A stretch of 64,000 bases of DNA from Tanypteryx hageni (taxonomy: Eukaryota > Arthropoda > Insecta > Odonata > Petaluridae), in contig CM054115.1 in assembly GCA_028673005.1 (NCBI GenBank), positions 682,001-746,000 on the forward strand, written 5' to 3'. This document shows, piece after piece, positions 42,737 through 56,400 of the stretch. Below the pieces are notes generated by a model. The model saw only the letters and a program-made list of their open reading frames with translations, was not told the origin of the DNA and did no database searches. The position numbers and the translations under genes were made by a program. The stretch's first letter is position 1. Each line of letters opens with the position of its first letter.

Positions 42737-43585
42737 CTAGCCTAAAAAATCCCTACTGTGCTCGAGAATCCTACTCGCTACTCTCTGAGCCGATTCGGGC
42801 GTGTAGTGAACACCAGAGTGATCCAGTGGTGCCCTGCACGATTCGATATTCGGTCGTAGGTCGACGAAGTCCACTCCCAAGTCCCGACAGAAATTCCACA
42901 GCCTTCGGTTCAGACCTTCAACTCTACTCCAAACCTCAGAACCGCGGTCAATCCTAGGGACTATACTGCAGACAGTAAGCCGCACATCGGAACCCGACTC
43001 CTCTCGGACACGAGCAACCTCAGAGGCCAAGTCCTTAAAAGAACTTAAAATCTCCTCGGACCCGCGCTTCGAGGCGTCGTTAGTCCCAACATGGGCCACC
43101 ACCCGCAGCCGAGAGCAACCTGTCGCCACTACCGCTTCTCTCACCGTGTTGGTCACTTGCGGCACCGTGCCTCCTGATATACATCTGGAGAAGACCCGCT
43201 CTTCAACTCCCTCCCGGCGGGCACTGGATAACAGGGGTGCCATTACACGCCGAACGTTAGAGCTACCTAACACTAACAACCCTCCCTTCCCAACCCGACT
43301 CCCCTTGGGCCCGGCCTCCATCGAAGAGACGGGAGTGGGTACGGGCGCAATGGCCGTGGAGTCGTCCTCCGACAACACCTCGAACCTATTACTGACAGGA
43401 AGCGAGTCAGCCGAAGCATTCCCAACTCCCTGCCTCCGCAGCACCACCCCACGATCTCCCCGAGTGGACACCACTCTCCACTCATCGGATTTCCCAGCCC
43501 GAGGACCCTCAGCCCGCGGTAAGGAGTCAGAGTCAACCCCGATCACTCTACCGGCTGCCGCACCCAGGCGAACCCGGGCCGCCAA
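42737..43585 (-). CDS. LINE ORF1 protein with SGNH/GDSL esterase domain (5'-truncated)
   Basis: The 282-codon frame reads LLVLGSSNVRRV (block I-like), RVVAHVGTNDA (block III, GTND) and APLDHSGVHYTPESAQRV (block V, D-x-x-H). This is the esterase layout known from ORF1 of CR1-type LINEs. The N-terminal part is low in complexity and opens with a non-ATG codon at the element's 5' edge. The first in-frame ATG is about residue 89, which supports truncation of the start. The frame ends 26 bases before the open start of ORF2. Its role in retrotransposition is thought to be RNA or membrane association. Confidence 0.7.
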   Translation of the reverse strand: MAARVRLGAAAGRVIGVDSDSLPRAEGPRAGKSDEWRVVSTRGDRGVVLRRQGVGNASADSLPVSNRFEVLSEDDSTAIAPVPTPVSSMEAGPKGSRVGKGGLLVLGSSNVRRVMAPLLSSARREGVEERVFSRCISGGTVPQVTNTVREAVVATGCSRLRVVAHVGTNDASKRGSEEILSSFKDLASEVARVREESGSDVRLTVCSIVPRIDRGSEVWSRVEGLNRRLWNFCRDLGVDFVDLRPNIESCRAPLDHSGVHYTPESAQRVASRILEHSRDFLG

Positions 43586-43612
43586 TTTGGCGCGGCGAGC
43601 TTTCAGGGATGA

Positions 43613-44342
43613 CCCCGAGTTTCTCTTTAAAGTTGTAACCCAATTAAAACCATTGTGATTAACATAGAGCTTAGAAAATTATTGAATTGCCTCTATTATA
43701 TCTTAGTTCATCACTGATTTAAATTTGGAAAGATTTTGTCTAGTAGTTATTCGTTTATGAATTATTATATATGACTACTTTCGCGAAAGTTGGTTGCGTA
43801 GCTGGTTTTTACGGATAGTAAAATTTTACATTTTCTTTCTAAAAATATTAAAAAATCAAACCTTATTAAGAATAAAATAAGCTTTCCTATGGTATTTTTG
43901 TATATTCTTTCCAATAAACGCAGCGCAAATGATCGCGCGTCAAATTTGAGATGCGCGTCTTTTTGACGCGGGCGACGTCTCAGCAGGGGTGGGAAACACA
44001 AGGAAAATTTCGTTTGCTTCTTCCTTTAAGTTCCCAGTAACCCTCATAGGAAGCGCTGCCAATAGTTTGAGGGTTAGAATCGAAATAGTTCCACAGGAAA
44101 CCGATAGATGGCGCTGTTACTAGTGCAGTGAGCGTAGCCCCCTCCCCCCCCTTTTTATTGATTTTTTAAAAAACTTTTTCGCGTCATTTATCGGCTTCCT
44201 TACATTTATTACTGGTATATATAAATAAGAAAACAAAGAATGTTAGATATGCATTTATTAAATCATGAGAAATAATTTCATATTAACAATGACAAGTCAA
44301 ACAATCCTTTTATTTAAATATGTATAAATAAATATATATATA
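43613..44342. repeat. Repeat R, right part (copy 2)
   Basis: Continues repeat R after the LINE and matches 15,387-15,690, then 17,838-18,180, without the pogo/Tc5-like insertion. It includes gatagatggcgctgttac and ends in an AT microsatellite against the first Helitron-like copy of the array region. Confidence 0.85.
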
Positions 44343-44352
44343 TATATATATA

Positions 44353-45108
44353 CGAGTAGAAGGTGCTTGCATACTGCAAGCATTTGATCTCACCTTGAAA
44401 AAAAAATTAATTTTTCAGAGAGATATTTCATCATGAGAAATATTTTTTTATTTCTAAAGGTTTCTCCCCTGGACGTGTTTTCGTTTTTTCCTTATGGAAC
44501 AATAATGGAGTAAAACAATTTATAATTTTTGCAATTTTAAGAATATTAAACTTTTCCCACATAGAGTTAATATTAATGCCACACATTTCTGCCATATTAT
44601 AAATTTATAGTACAATCAGAATTGAAATAACATTTATCTAATTTTTAACGGCCAAAATAACAATTTTATGGATAAATTGAAATGTTTATTCGTTTACATA
44701 GACTAAACTCTAATTAATTCAAAAATTTCAGCTCTCTAACTCGCCCCGTAGTATCTAAACATTTACCTATTTGTTTAAACTTGAAGAATTTTTAACTGCC
44801 AAACAAAATAAAACATCAAAATTTCTATAATCCCTATTTCGTTTTTTACAAATGCTATCTCTAAAAAAATTTCAGCTCCGTAGAACATTCGGAAATACAT
44901 TAACCTAGAAAATTTGTTTAAAAAATTGCGATTTTTTAGCGGTCGCATTGTTGCACTTTTCCAAGATTTTCGTTTTTTCTAATCGGTTTTGCACAAAATC
45001 CTACCTAAGAAAAAATTTCGAATCTCCAGCTCTCCTGGAAGTGCCTAAACATTAGTATCCTCCTATATGTATGTTATATCCTCCTCCTCCGTAAGAAACG
45101 TCTATATA
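44353..45108 (-). mobile_element. Helitron-like copy A at the array start
   Basis: Starts with cgag where CTAG is expected, then hairpin gcttgcatactgcaagc, and the body to gtaagaaacgtctatata. Its first 140 bases differ from the corresponding copy in units 2-7. From about 44,498 it is identical to them. This places the array breakpoint inside this copy. Confidence 0.65.
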
Positions 45109-46078
45109 CTAGTAGAAGGTGCTTGCATGCTGCAAGCATTTCATCTCACCTTGAAAAAACATTTATTTTTCAGACAGATATTTCACCATTAAAATTATTC
45201 TATTAATTCTAAAGATTTCACCTCTGCAGCGATTTTCGTTTTTTCTACATGTAAAAATAATAGTTTAAAACAATCCCCAAATGTTGCAATTTTAAACATT
45301 TTACATTTTCTCCATTATGGGGTACTAATGCTACACATTTGAGCCAAATTTTAAAGTTGTAGCACTTCTAGAAGTAAAATAATATTTTTCTAATTGTTTA
45401 AAATTGAAACATTTTTAACGGTTTTTGCAATATATATATGGAGAGATTGAAATTTTTATTTGTGCAAATACACTGTTCTGTAAATAATTTGAAAATTGCA
45501 GCTTCCTAGCTCATCCCGTAGTACCAGAAAAATTATTAAACTTTAATGTTCAAATGGGGTTAAAAAAAACCCTAAAATTCACAATTTTAAAATTTTCCAT
45601 TTTTATAGTTGGTTATGAGAAAAGTCCTATAGTCTTGCAAAATTTCAGCTTCCTAAACTTATTAGATTGGTCTACACACTGGATTCCGTTTTCCCATGCT
45701 AACTTATGGGAGATATTCCGGGGTCTCTGGAGTCGAACCCAAGACACTGTAAGCAAAAGTGACAATAATTCCTAATAGATATTGCGACCATCTAGCAACA
45801 CTGTTAATTTCATTTTTCTAGTTTACCGGCAAGTGCCCATAATTAATTTACATAAATGGCGCAATGCTTTTCTTATGGGAAAAAACGCAACTTTCGAAAT
45901 TTCTGGAGTCGAACTCATGTCACTTAGGTAAGAAGTCTCATTTTATCTGTAGGTTTCTCCATCATATCTACAAAAACTGAAACTTTGAGCTCTCTAGCTC
46001 TTGTAGTTTGGGCTGGACATTAGTATCCTCCTGTTATATGTTATATCCTCCTCTGTAAGAGTCGTCGATATATAATGA
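45109..46078 (-). mobile_element. Helitron-like copy B (long form) in each array unit
   Basis: CTAG at 45109-45112, hairpin gcttgcatgctgcaagc, and a 5' end (minus strand) TCATTATATATCGACG at 46,078, flanked by A and T. It shares a 100-base block with copy 1 (gttatgagaaaagt...). It also contains two B-box-like words on the minus strand (gggttcgactcc and gagttcgactcc near 45,730 and 45,910), perhaps SINE-derived. Confidence 0.65.
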
Positions 46079-46459
46079 TATATAAATATATATATAAATA
46101 AATAAAAATATATATATATAAATGAAACAAACTATTAGACAATGAATAAATGAATAAATATATTATATACACACACACACCTATGGGTATGTTTTTTATG
46201 TATAAAATGAAAACAATTATATTACGACGAATTCCTTATCACTTACACAATTATATATTGTATATTGTATTGTTATTGTATATTTTTGCAATTGATTTAT
46301 GACTTTATCCAACATTGGAAGGAGTTTATTTCTGTTCTTTGTAAAGTCGAAAATTTTCTCTCAGATTCTTAAAATATTTATTATTATGTAACCTATTTGG
46401 AATTTTTAGAAATATTACAGATATGGAGAAAATCATGTGGTGGCCACATCAGATTTTTC

Positions 46460-47481
46460 TGATTAAGTTCAGAAAAATACAGATAAGTAAAAAATATAAG
46501 TATGCAGATAAATAAAAACTAACACTAATAAAAATCACGCTGGAAAAAATGGCGAACACAACATAACAGCGGTTTTTCCTTCTTTTTATGTTTATTATAC
46601 ACTTATATTAATTTTACAATAACAGGTACATTGTCCTGAAAGTTAAATCCATACAAAAAAACCCAAGCAAGGACTCGGGTGTTTGACACTCAGCGACCTG
46701 GATATCATTTGTAAAATAGGCGACGATGCTCAAGGGTTAAATGAAACATTTTTAATTTTTTAGTTAATTCAATTAGATTAAATACCGATTTGTACAAGTT
46801 AAAAAGTATATAAGAAACGTAATTTACTTTTCTTTAAATCAGTTCAGGTCCAAAGGTCGTAGGTCAATTCTTTCTAATTTTAATTTGCAAAAGAGTAAAA
46901 GCCTGTAAGTAAAAAAGTCGATTGTCACGTGTTATCCTATGGAAAATAGAAATAATCTCTCGGAGTCCAACCAGGGTCTTTTTTTGGGATTTTATTTCGT
47001 AAATGGCTTTTACTATAAGAGACGAACATTCCTACCAAATTTCAATCTTCTACCTACTCGGAAAAGTTGTAAAAAATAGCATTACAATCAGTCATAAATG
47101 AAGCTATTGCGGATGGAGTAAGAGAAATATATAGAGTATAGATTAAATTTTGTAGTTTAATTTTTGTAAAATTTTTGGATATTTGATTTTCTTTGTTTAA
47201 ACTAATAAATTATTTCCTTGAATGATTGTACTGACCAACACATGTGATAAAGATATGAAGCTTTGCATAGAGGCACCATTAGTGCTAGCGTCAGGCCCTG
47301 TTAGGTACCTACTCTACAAAATGTAATCTTATATTGAACCAACATAAACCAGATGTGAAAATTATTTCACACACAATTTAATTGATTATCGGAATTAAAC
47401 TGACAATCCTACTGTGTGTGCCATGTTATGCCTGATTAAATAATACCTTTAATGAATTTAATAACACTTTATTAGGACATT
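46460..47481. other. Unit-specific segment of the array
   Basis: This 1-kb part of the unit (repeated in all full units) has no copy elsewhere in the window and no long open frame. It contains acccaagcaaggactcgggt and a microsatellite-free AT-rich remainder. It may be the original single-copy DNA captured when the array formed. Confidence 0.5.
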
Positions 47482-50400
47482 CATTATATATAGACGTGCC
47501 TTACAGAGGAGGAGGAGGATAAAACACACTAGTAGAAGCTGCTTGCATACTGCAAGCATTTCATCTCACCTCGAAAAAACATTAATTTTTCAGAGAGATA
47601 TTTCATTATGAGAAATATTACTTTAATTCTAAAGGTTTCTCCTCTGGAGTGGTTTTCGTTTTTTCCTTATGGAACAATAATGGAGTAAAACAATTTATAA
47701 TTTTTGCAATTTTAAGAATATTAAACTTTTCCCACATAGAGTTAATATTAATGCCACACATTTCTGCCATATTATAAATTTATAGTACAATCAGAATTGA
47801 AATAACATTTATCTAATTTTTAACGGCCAAAATAACAATTTTATGGATAAATTGAAATGTTTATTCGTTTACATAGACTAAACTCTAATTAATTCAAAAA
47901 TTTCAGCTCTCTAACTCGCCCCGTAGTATCTAAACATTTACCTATTTGTTTAAACTTGAAGAATTTTTAACTGCCAAACAAAATAAAACATCAAAATTTC
48001 TATAATCCCTATTTCGTTTTTTACAAATGCTATCTCTAAAAAAATTTCAGCTCCGTAGAACATTCGGAAATACATTAACCTAGAAAATTTGTTTAAAAAA
48101 TTGCGATTTTTTAGCGGTCGCATTGTTGCACTTTTCCAAGATTTTCGTTTTTTCTAATCGGTTTTGCACAAAATCCTACCTAAGAAAAAATTTCGAATCT
48201 CCAGCTCTCCTGGAAGTGCCTAAACATTAGTATCCTCCTATATGTATGTTATATCCTCCTCCTCCGTAAGAAACGTCTATATACTAGTAGAAGGTGCTTG
48301 CATGCTGCAAGCATTTCATCTCACCTTGAAAAAACATTTATTTTTCAGACAGATATTTCACCATTAAAATTATTCTATTAATTCTAAAGATTTCACCTCT
48401 GCAGCGATTTTCGTTTTTTCTACATGTAAAAATAATAGTTTAAAACAATCCCCAAATGTTGCAATTTTAAACATTTTACATTTTCTCCATTATGGGATAC
48501 TAATGCTACACATTTGAGCCAAATTTTAAAGTTGTAGCACTTCTAGAAGTAAAATAATATTTTTCTAATTGTTTAAAATTGAAACATTTTTAACGGTTTT
48601 TGCAATATATATATGGAGAGATTGAAATTTTTATTTGTGCAAATACACTGTTCTGTAAATAATTTGAAAATTGCAGCTTCCTAGCTCATCCCGTAGTACC
48701 TAAAAAATTATTAAACTTTAATGTTCAAATGGGGTTTAAAAAAAACCCTAAAATTCACAATTTTAAAATTTTCCATTTTTATAGTTGGTTATGAGAAAAG
48801 TCCTATAGTCTTGCAAAATTTCAGCTTCCTAAACTTATTAGATTGGTCTACACACTGGATTCCGTTTTCCCATGCTAACTTATGGGAGATATTCCGGGGT
48901 CTCTGGAGTCGAACCCAAGACACTGTAAGCAAAAGTGACAATAATTCCTAATAGATATTGCGACCATCTAGCAACACTGTTAATTTCATTTTTCTAGTTT
49001 ACCGGCAAGTGCCCATAATTAATTTACATAAATGGCGCAATGCTTTTCTTATGGGAAAAAACGCAACTTTCGAAATTTCTGGAGTCGAACTCATGTCACT
49101 TAGGTAAGAAGTCTCATTTTATCTGTAGGTTTCTCCATCATATCTACAAAAACTGAAACTTTGAGCTCTCTAGCTCTTGTAGTTTGGGCTGGACATTAGT
49201 ATCCTCCTGTTATATGTTATATCCTCCTCTGTAAGAGTCGTCGATATATAATGATATATAAATATATATATAAATAAATAAAAATATATATATATAAATG
49301 AAACAAACTATTAGACAATGAATAAATGAATAAATATATTATATACACACACACACCTATGGGTATGTTTTTTATGTATAAAATGAAAACAATTATATTA
49401 CGACGAATTCCTTATCACTTACACAATTATATATTGTATATTGTATTGTTATTGTATATTTTTGCAATTGATTTATGACTTTATCCAACATTGGAAGGAG
49501 TTTATTTCTGTTCTTTGTAAAGTCGAAAATTTTCTCTCAGATTCTTAAAATATTTATTATTATGTAACCTATTTGGAATTTTTAGAAATATTACAGATAT
49601 GGAGAAAATCATGTGGTGGCCACATCAGATTTTTCTGATTAAGTTCAGAAAAATACAGATAAGTAAAAAATATAAGTATGCAGATAAATAAAAACTAACA
49701 CTAATAAAAATCACGCTGGAAAAAATGGCGAACACAACATAACAGCGGTTTTTCCTTCTTTTTATGTTTATTATACACTTATATTAATTTTACAATAACA
49801 GGTACATTGTCCTGAAAGTTAAATCCATACAAAAAAACCCAAGCAAGGACTCGGGTGTTTGACACTCAGCGACCTGGATATCATTTGTAAAATAGGCGAC
49901 GATGCTCAAGGGTTAAATGAAACATTTTTAATTTTTTAGTTAATTCAATTAGATTAAATACCGATTTGTACAAGTTAAAAAGTATATAAGAAACGTAATT
50001 TACTTTTCTTTAAATCAGTTCAGGTCCAAAGGTCGTAGGTCAATTCTTTCTAATTTTAATTTGCAAAAGAGTAAAAGCCTGTAAGTAAAAAAGTCGATTG
50101 TCACGTGTTATCCTATGGAAAATAGAAATAATCTCTCGGAGTCCAACCAGGGTCTTTTTTTGGGATTTTATTTCGTAAATGGCTTTTACTATAAGAGACG
50201 AACATTCCTACCAAATTTCAATCTTCTACCTACTCGGAAAAGTTGTAAAAAATAGCATTACAATCAGTCATAAATGAAGCTATTGCGGATGGAGTAAGAG
50301 AAATATATAGAGTATAGATTAAATTTTGTAGTTTAATTTTTGTAAAATTTTTGGATATTTGATTTTCTTTGTTTAAACTAATAAATTATTTCCTTGAATG

Positions 50401-53400
50401 ATTGTACTGACCAACACATGTGATAAAGATATGAAGCTTTGCATAGAGGCACCATTAGTGCTAGCGTCAGGCCCTGTTAGGTACCTACTCTACAAAATGT
50501 AATCTCATATTGAACCAACATAAACCAGATGTGAAAATTATTTCACACACAATTTAATTGATTATCGGAATTAAACTGACAATCCTACTGTGTGTGCCAT
50601 GTTATGCCTGATTAAATAATACCTTTAATGAATTTAATAACACTTTATTAGGACATTCATTATATATAGACGTGCCTTACAGAGGAGGAGGAGGATAAAA
50701 CACACTAGTAGAAGCTGCTTGCATACTGCAAGCATTTCATCTCACCTCGAAAAAACATTAATTTTTCAGAGAGATATTTCATTATGAGAAATATTACTTT
50801 AATTCTAAAGGTTTCTCCTCTGGAGTGGTTTTCGTTTTTTCCTTATGGAACAATAATGGAGTAAAACAATTTATAATTTTTGCAATTTTAAGAATATTAA
50901 ACTTTTCCCACATAGAGTTAATATTAATGCCACACATTTCTGCCATATTATAAATTTATAGTACAATCAGAATTGAAATAACATTTATCTAATTTTTAAC
51001 GGCCAAAATAACAATTTTATGGATAAATTGAAATGTTTATTCGTTTACATAGACTAAACTCTAATTAATTCAAAAATTTCAGCTCTCTAACTCGCCCCGT
51101 AGTATCTAAACATTTACCTATTTGTTTAAACTTGAAGAATTTTTAACTGCCAAACAAAATAAAACATCAAAATTTCTATAATCCCTATTTCGTTTTTTAC
51201 AAATGCTATCTCTAAAAAAATTTCAGCTCCGTAGAACATTCGGAAATACATTAACCTAGAAAATTTGTTTAAAAAATTGCGATTTTTTAGCGGTCGCATT
51301 GTTGCACTTTTCCAAGATTTTCGTTTTTTCTAATCGGTTTTGCACAAAATCCTACCTAAGAAAAAATTTCGAATCTCCAGCTCTCCTGGAAGTGCCTAAA
51401 CATTAGTATCCTCCTATATGTATGTTATATCCTCCTCCTCCGTAAGAAACGTCTATATACTAGTAGAAGGTGCTTGCATGCTGCAAGCATTTCATCTCAC
51501 CTTGAAAAAACATTTATTTTTCAGACAGATATTTCACCATTAAAATTATTCTATTAATTCTAAAGATTTCACCTCTGCAGCGATTTTCGTTTTTTCTACA
51601 TGTAAAAATAATAGTTTAAAACAATCCCCAAATGTTGCAATTTTAAACATTTTACATTTTCTCCATTATGGGATACTAATGCTACACATTTGAGCCAAAT
51701 TTTAAAGTTGTAGCACTTCTAGAAGTAAAATAATATTTTTCTAATTGTTTAAAATTGAAACATTTTTAACGGTTTTTGCAATATATATATGGAGAGATTG
51801 AAATTTTTATTTGTGCAAATACACTGTTCTGTAAATAATTTGAAAATTGCAGCTTCCTAGCTCATCCCGTAGTACCTAAAAAATTATTAAACTTTAATGT
51901 TCAAATGGGGTTTAAAAAAAACCCTAAAATTCACAATTTTAAAATTTTCCATTTTTATAGTTGGTTATGAGAAAAGTTCTATAATCTTGCAAAATTTCAG
52001 CTTCCTAAACTTATTAGATTGGTCTACACACTGGATTTCGTTTTCCCATGCTAACTTATGGGAGATATTCCGGGGTCTCTGGAGTCGAACCCAAGACACT
52101 GTAAGCAAAAGTGACAATAATTCCTAATAGATATTGCGACCATCTAGCAACACTGTTAATTTCATTTTTCTAGTTTACCGGCAAGTGCCCATAATTAATT
52201 TACATAAATGGCGCAATGCTTTTCTTATGGGAAAAAACGCAACTTTCGAAATTTCTGGAGTCGAACTCATGTCACTTAGGTAAGAAGTCTCATTTTATCT
52301 GTAGGTTTCTCCATCATATCTACAAAAACTGAAACTTTGAGCTCTCTAGCTCTTGTAGTTTGGGCTGGACATTAGTATCCTCCTGTTATATGTTATATCC
52401 TCCTCTGTAAGAGTCGTCGATATATAATGATATATAAATATATATATAAATAAATAAAAATATATATATATAAATGAAACAAACTATTAGACAATGAATA
52501 AATGAATAAATATATTATATACACACACACACCTATGGGTATGTTTTTTATGTATAAAATGAAAACAATTATATTACGACGAATTCCTTATCACTTACAC
52601 AATTATATATTGTATATTGTATTGTTATTGTATATTTTTGCAATTGATTTATGACTTTATCCAACATTGGAAGGAGTTTATTTCTGTTCTTTGTAAAGTC
52701 GAAAATTTTCTCTCAGATTCTTAAAATATTTATTATTATGTAACCTATTTGGAATTTTTAGAAATATTACAGATATGGAGAAAATCATGTGGTGGCCACA
52801 TCAGATTTTTCTGATTAAGTTCAGAAAAATACAGATAAGTAAAAAATATAAGTATGCAGATAAATAAAAACTAACACTAATAAAAATCACGCTGGAAAAA
52901 ATGGCGAACACAACATAACAGCGGTTTTTCCTTCTTTTTATGTTTATTATACACTTATATTAATTTTACAATAACAGGTACATTGTCCTGAAAGTTAAAT
53001 CCATACAAAAAAACCCAAGCAAGGACTCGGGTGTTTGACACTCAGCGACCTGGATATCATTTGTAAAATAGGCGACGATGCTCAAGGGTTAAATGAAACA
53101 TTTTTAATTTTTTAGTTAATTCAATTAGATTAAATACCGATTTGTACAAGTTAAAAAGTATATAAGAAACGTAATTTACTTTTCTTTAAATCAGTTCAGG
53201 TCCAAAGGTCGTAGGTCAATTCTTTCTAATTTTAATTTGCAAAAGAGTAAAAGCCTGTAAGTAAAAAAGTCGATTGTCACGTGTTATCCTATGGAAAATA
53301 GAAATAATCTCTCGGAGTCCAACCAGGGTCTTTTTTTGGGATTTTATTTCGTAAATGGCTTTTACTATAAGAGACGAACATTCCTACCAAATTTCAATCT

Positions 53401-56400
53401 TCTACCTACTCGGAAAAGTTGTAAAAAATAGCATTACAATCAGTCATAAATGAAGCTATTGCGGATGGAGTAAGAGAAATATATAGAGTATAGATTAAAT
53501 TTTGTAGTTTAATTTTTGTAAAATTTTTGGATATTTGATTTTCTTTGTTTAAACTAATAAATTATTTCCTTGAATGATTGTACTGACCAACACATGTGAT
53601 AAAGATATGAAGCTTTGCATAGAGGCACCATTAGTGCTAGCGTCAGGCCCTGTTAGGTACCTACTCTACAAAATGTAATCTCATATTGAACCAACATAAA
53701 CCAGATGTGAAAATTATTTCACACACAATTTAATTGATTATCGGAATTAAACTGACAATCCTACTGTGTGTGCCATGTTATGCCTGATTAAATAATACCT
53801 TTAATGAATTTAATAACACTTTATTAGGACATTCATTATATATAGACGTGCCTTACAGAGGAGGAGGAGGATAAAACACACTAGTAGAAGCTGCTTGCAT
53901 ACTGCAAGCATTTCATCTCACCTCGAAAAAACATTAATTTTTCAGAGAGATATTTCATTATGAGAAATATTACTTTAATTCTAAAGGTTTCTCCTCTGGA
54001 GTGGTTTTCGTTTTTTCCTTATGGAACAATAATGGAGTAAAACAATTTATAATTTTTGCAATTTTAAGAATATTAAACTTTTCCCACATAGAGTTAATAT
54101 TAATGCCACACATTTCTGCCATATTATAAATTTATAGTACAATCAGAATTGAAATAACATTTATCTAATTTTTAACGGCCAAAATAACAATTTTATGGAT
54201 AAATTGAAATGTTTATTCGTTTACATAGACTAAACTCTAATTAATTCAAAAATTTCAGCTCTCTAACTCGCCCCGTAGTATCTAAACATTTACCTATTTG
54301 TTTAAACTTGAAGAATTTTTAACTGCCAAACAAAATAAAACATCAAAATTTCTATAATCCCTATTTCGTTTTTTACAAATGCTATCTCTAAAAAAATTTC
54401 AGCTCCGTAGAACATTCGGAAATACATTAACCTAGAAAATTTGTTTAAAAAATTGCGATTTTTTAGCGGTCGCATTGTTGCACTTTTCCAAGATTTTCGT
54501 TTTTTCTAATCGGTTTTGCACAAAATCCTACCTAAGAAAAAATTTCGAATCTCCAGCTCTCCTGGAAGTGCCTAAACATTAGTATCCTCCTATATGTATG
54601 TTATATCCTCCTCCTCCGTAAGAAACGTCTATATACTAGTAGAAGGTGCTTGCATGCTGCAAGCATTTCATCTCACCTTGAAAAAACATTTATTTTTCAG
54701 ACAGATATTTCACCATTAAAATTATTCTATTAATTCTAAAGATTTCACCTCTGCAGCGATTTTCGTTTTTTCTACATGTAAAAATAATAGTTTAAAACAA
54801 TCCCCAAATGTTGCAATTTTAAACATTTTACATTTTCTCCATTATGGGATACTAATGCTACACATTTGAGCCAAATTTTAAAGTTGTAGCACTTCTAGAA
54901 GTAAAATAATATTTTTCTAATTGTTTAAAATTGAAACATTTTTAACGGTTTTTGCAATATATATATGGAGAGATTGAAATTTTTATTTGTGCAAATACAC
55001 TGTTCTGTAAATAATTTGAAAATTGCAGCTTCCTAGCTCATCCCGTAGTACCTAAAAAATTATTAAACTTTAATGTTCAAATGGGGTTTAAAAAAAACCC
55101 TAAAATTCACAATTTTAAAATTTTCCATTTTTATAGTTGGTTATGAGAAAAGTTCTATAATCTTGCAAAATTTCAGCTTCCTAAACTTATTAGATTGGTC
55201 TACACACTGGATTCCGTTTTCCCATGCTAACTTATGGGAGATATTCCGGGGTCTCTGGAGTCGAACCCAAGACACTGTAAGCAAAAGTGACAATAATTCC
55301 TAATAGATATTGCGACCATCTAGCAACACTGTTAATTTCATTTTTCTAGTTTACCGGCAAGTGCCCATAATTAATTTACATAAATGGCGCAATGCTTTTC
55401 TTATGGGAAAAAACGCAACTTTCGAAATTTCTGGAGTCGAACTCATGTCACTTAGGTAAGAAGTCTCATTTTATCTGTAGGTTTCTCCATCATATCTACA
55501 AAAACTGAAACTTTGAGCTCTCTAGCTCTTGTAGTTTGGGCTGGACATTAGTATCCTCCTGTTATATGTTATATCCTCCTCTGTAAGAGTCGTCGATATA
55601 TAATGATATATAAATATATATATAAATAAATAAAAATATATATATATAAATGAAACAAACTATTAGACAATGAATAAATGAATAAATATATTATATACAC
55701 ACACACACCTATGGGTATGTTTTTTATGTATAAAATGAAAACAATTATATTACGACGAATTCCTTATCACTTACACAATTATATATTGTATATTGTATTG
55801 TTATTGTATATTTTTGCAATTGATTTATGACTTTATCCAACATTGGAAGGAGTTTATTTCTGTTCTTTGTAAAGTCGAAAATTTTCTCTCAGATTCTTAA
55901 AATATTTATTATTATGTAACCTATTTGGAATTTTTAGAAATATTACAGATATGGAGAAAATCATGTGGTGGCCACATCAGATTTTTCTGATTAAGTTCAG
56001 AAAAATACAGATAAGTAAAAAATATAAGTATGCAGATAAATAAAAACTAACACTAATAAAAATCACGCTGGAAAAAATGGCGAACACAACATAACAGCGG
56101 TTTTTCCTTCTTTTTATGTTTATTATACACTTATATTAATTTTACAATAACAGGTACATTGTCCTGAAAGTTAAATCCATACAAAAAAACCCAAGCAAGG
56201 ACTCGGGTGTTTGACACTCAGCGACCTGGATATCATTTGTAAAATAGGCGACGATGCTCAAGGGTTAAATGAAACATTTTTAATTTTTTAGTTAATTCAA
56301 TTAGATTAAATACCGATTTGTACAAGTTAAAAAGTATATAAGAAACGTAATTTACTTTTCTTTAAATCAGTTCAGGTCCAAAGGTCGTAGGTCAATTCTT

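Larger units (their letters stand above)
39603..43612 (-). mobile_element. CR1-type LINE inserted in repeat R
   Basis: The 4.0-kb element ends (minus strand) in a short repeat tail atgtagatgtagat and carries two long frames in LINE order. Comparison with the uninterrupted repeat at 15,136-15,690 gives both boundaries to within a few bases. No clear target duplication is seen. ORF1 lacks an ATG near its open start, so the copy is probably 5'-truncated. Confidence 0.85.

Noticed and set aside
40993..43658. Plus-strand open frames opposite the LINE
   Set aside because: They are complements of the ORF1 and ORF2 coding sequence. The minus-strand frames carry the conserved motifs.
45665..45990. 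A functional tRNA gene in the array unit
   Set aside because: Only B-box-like words are present. I could not fold a cloverleaf with paired acceptor and D arms, so at most it is SINE-derived.
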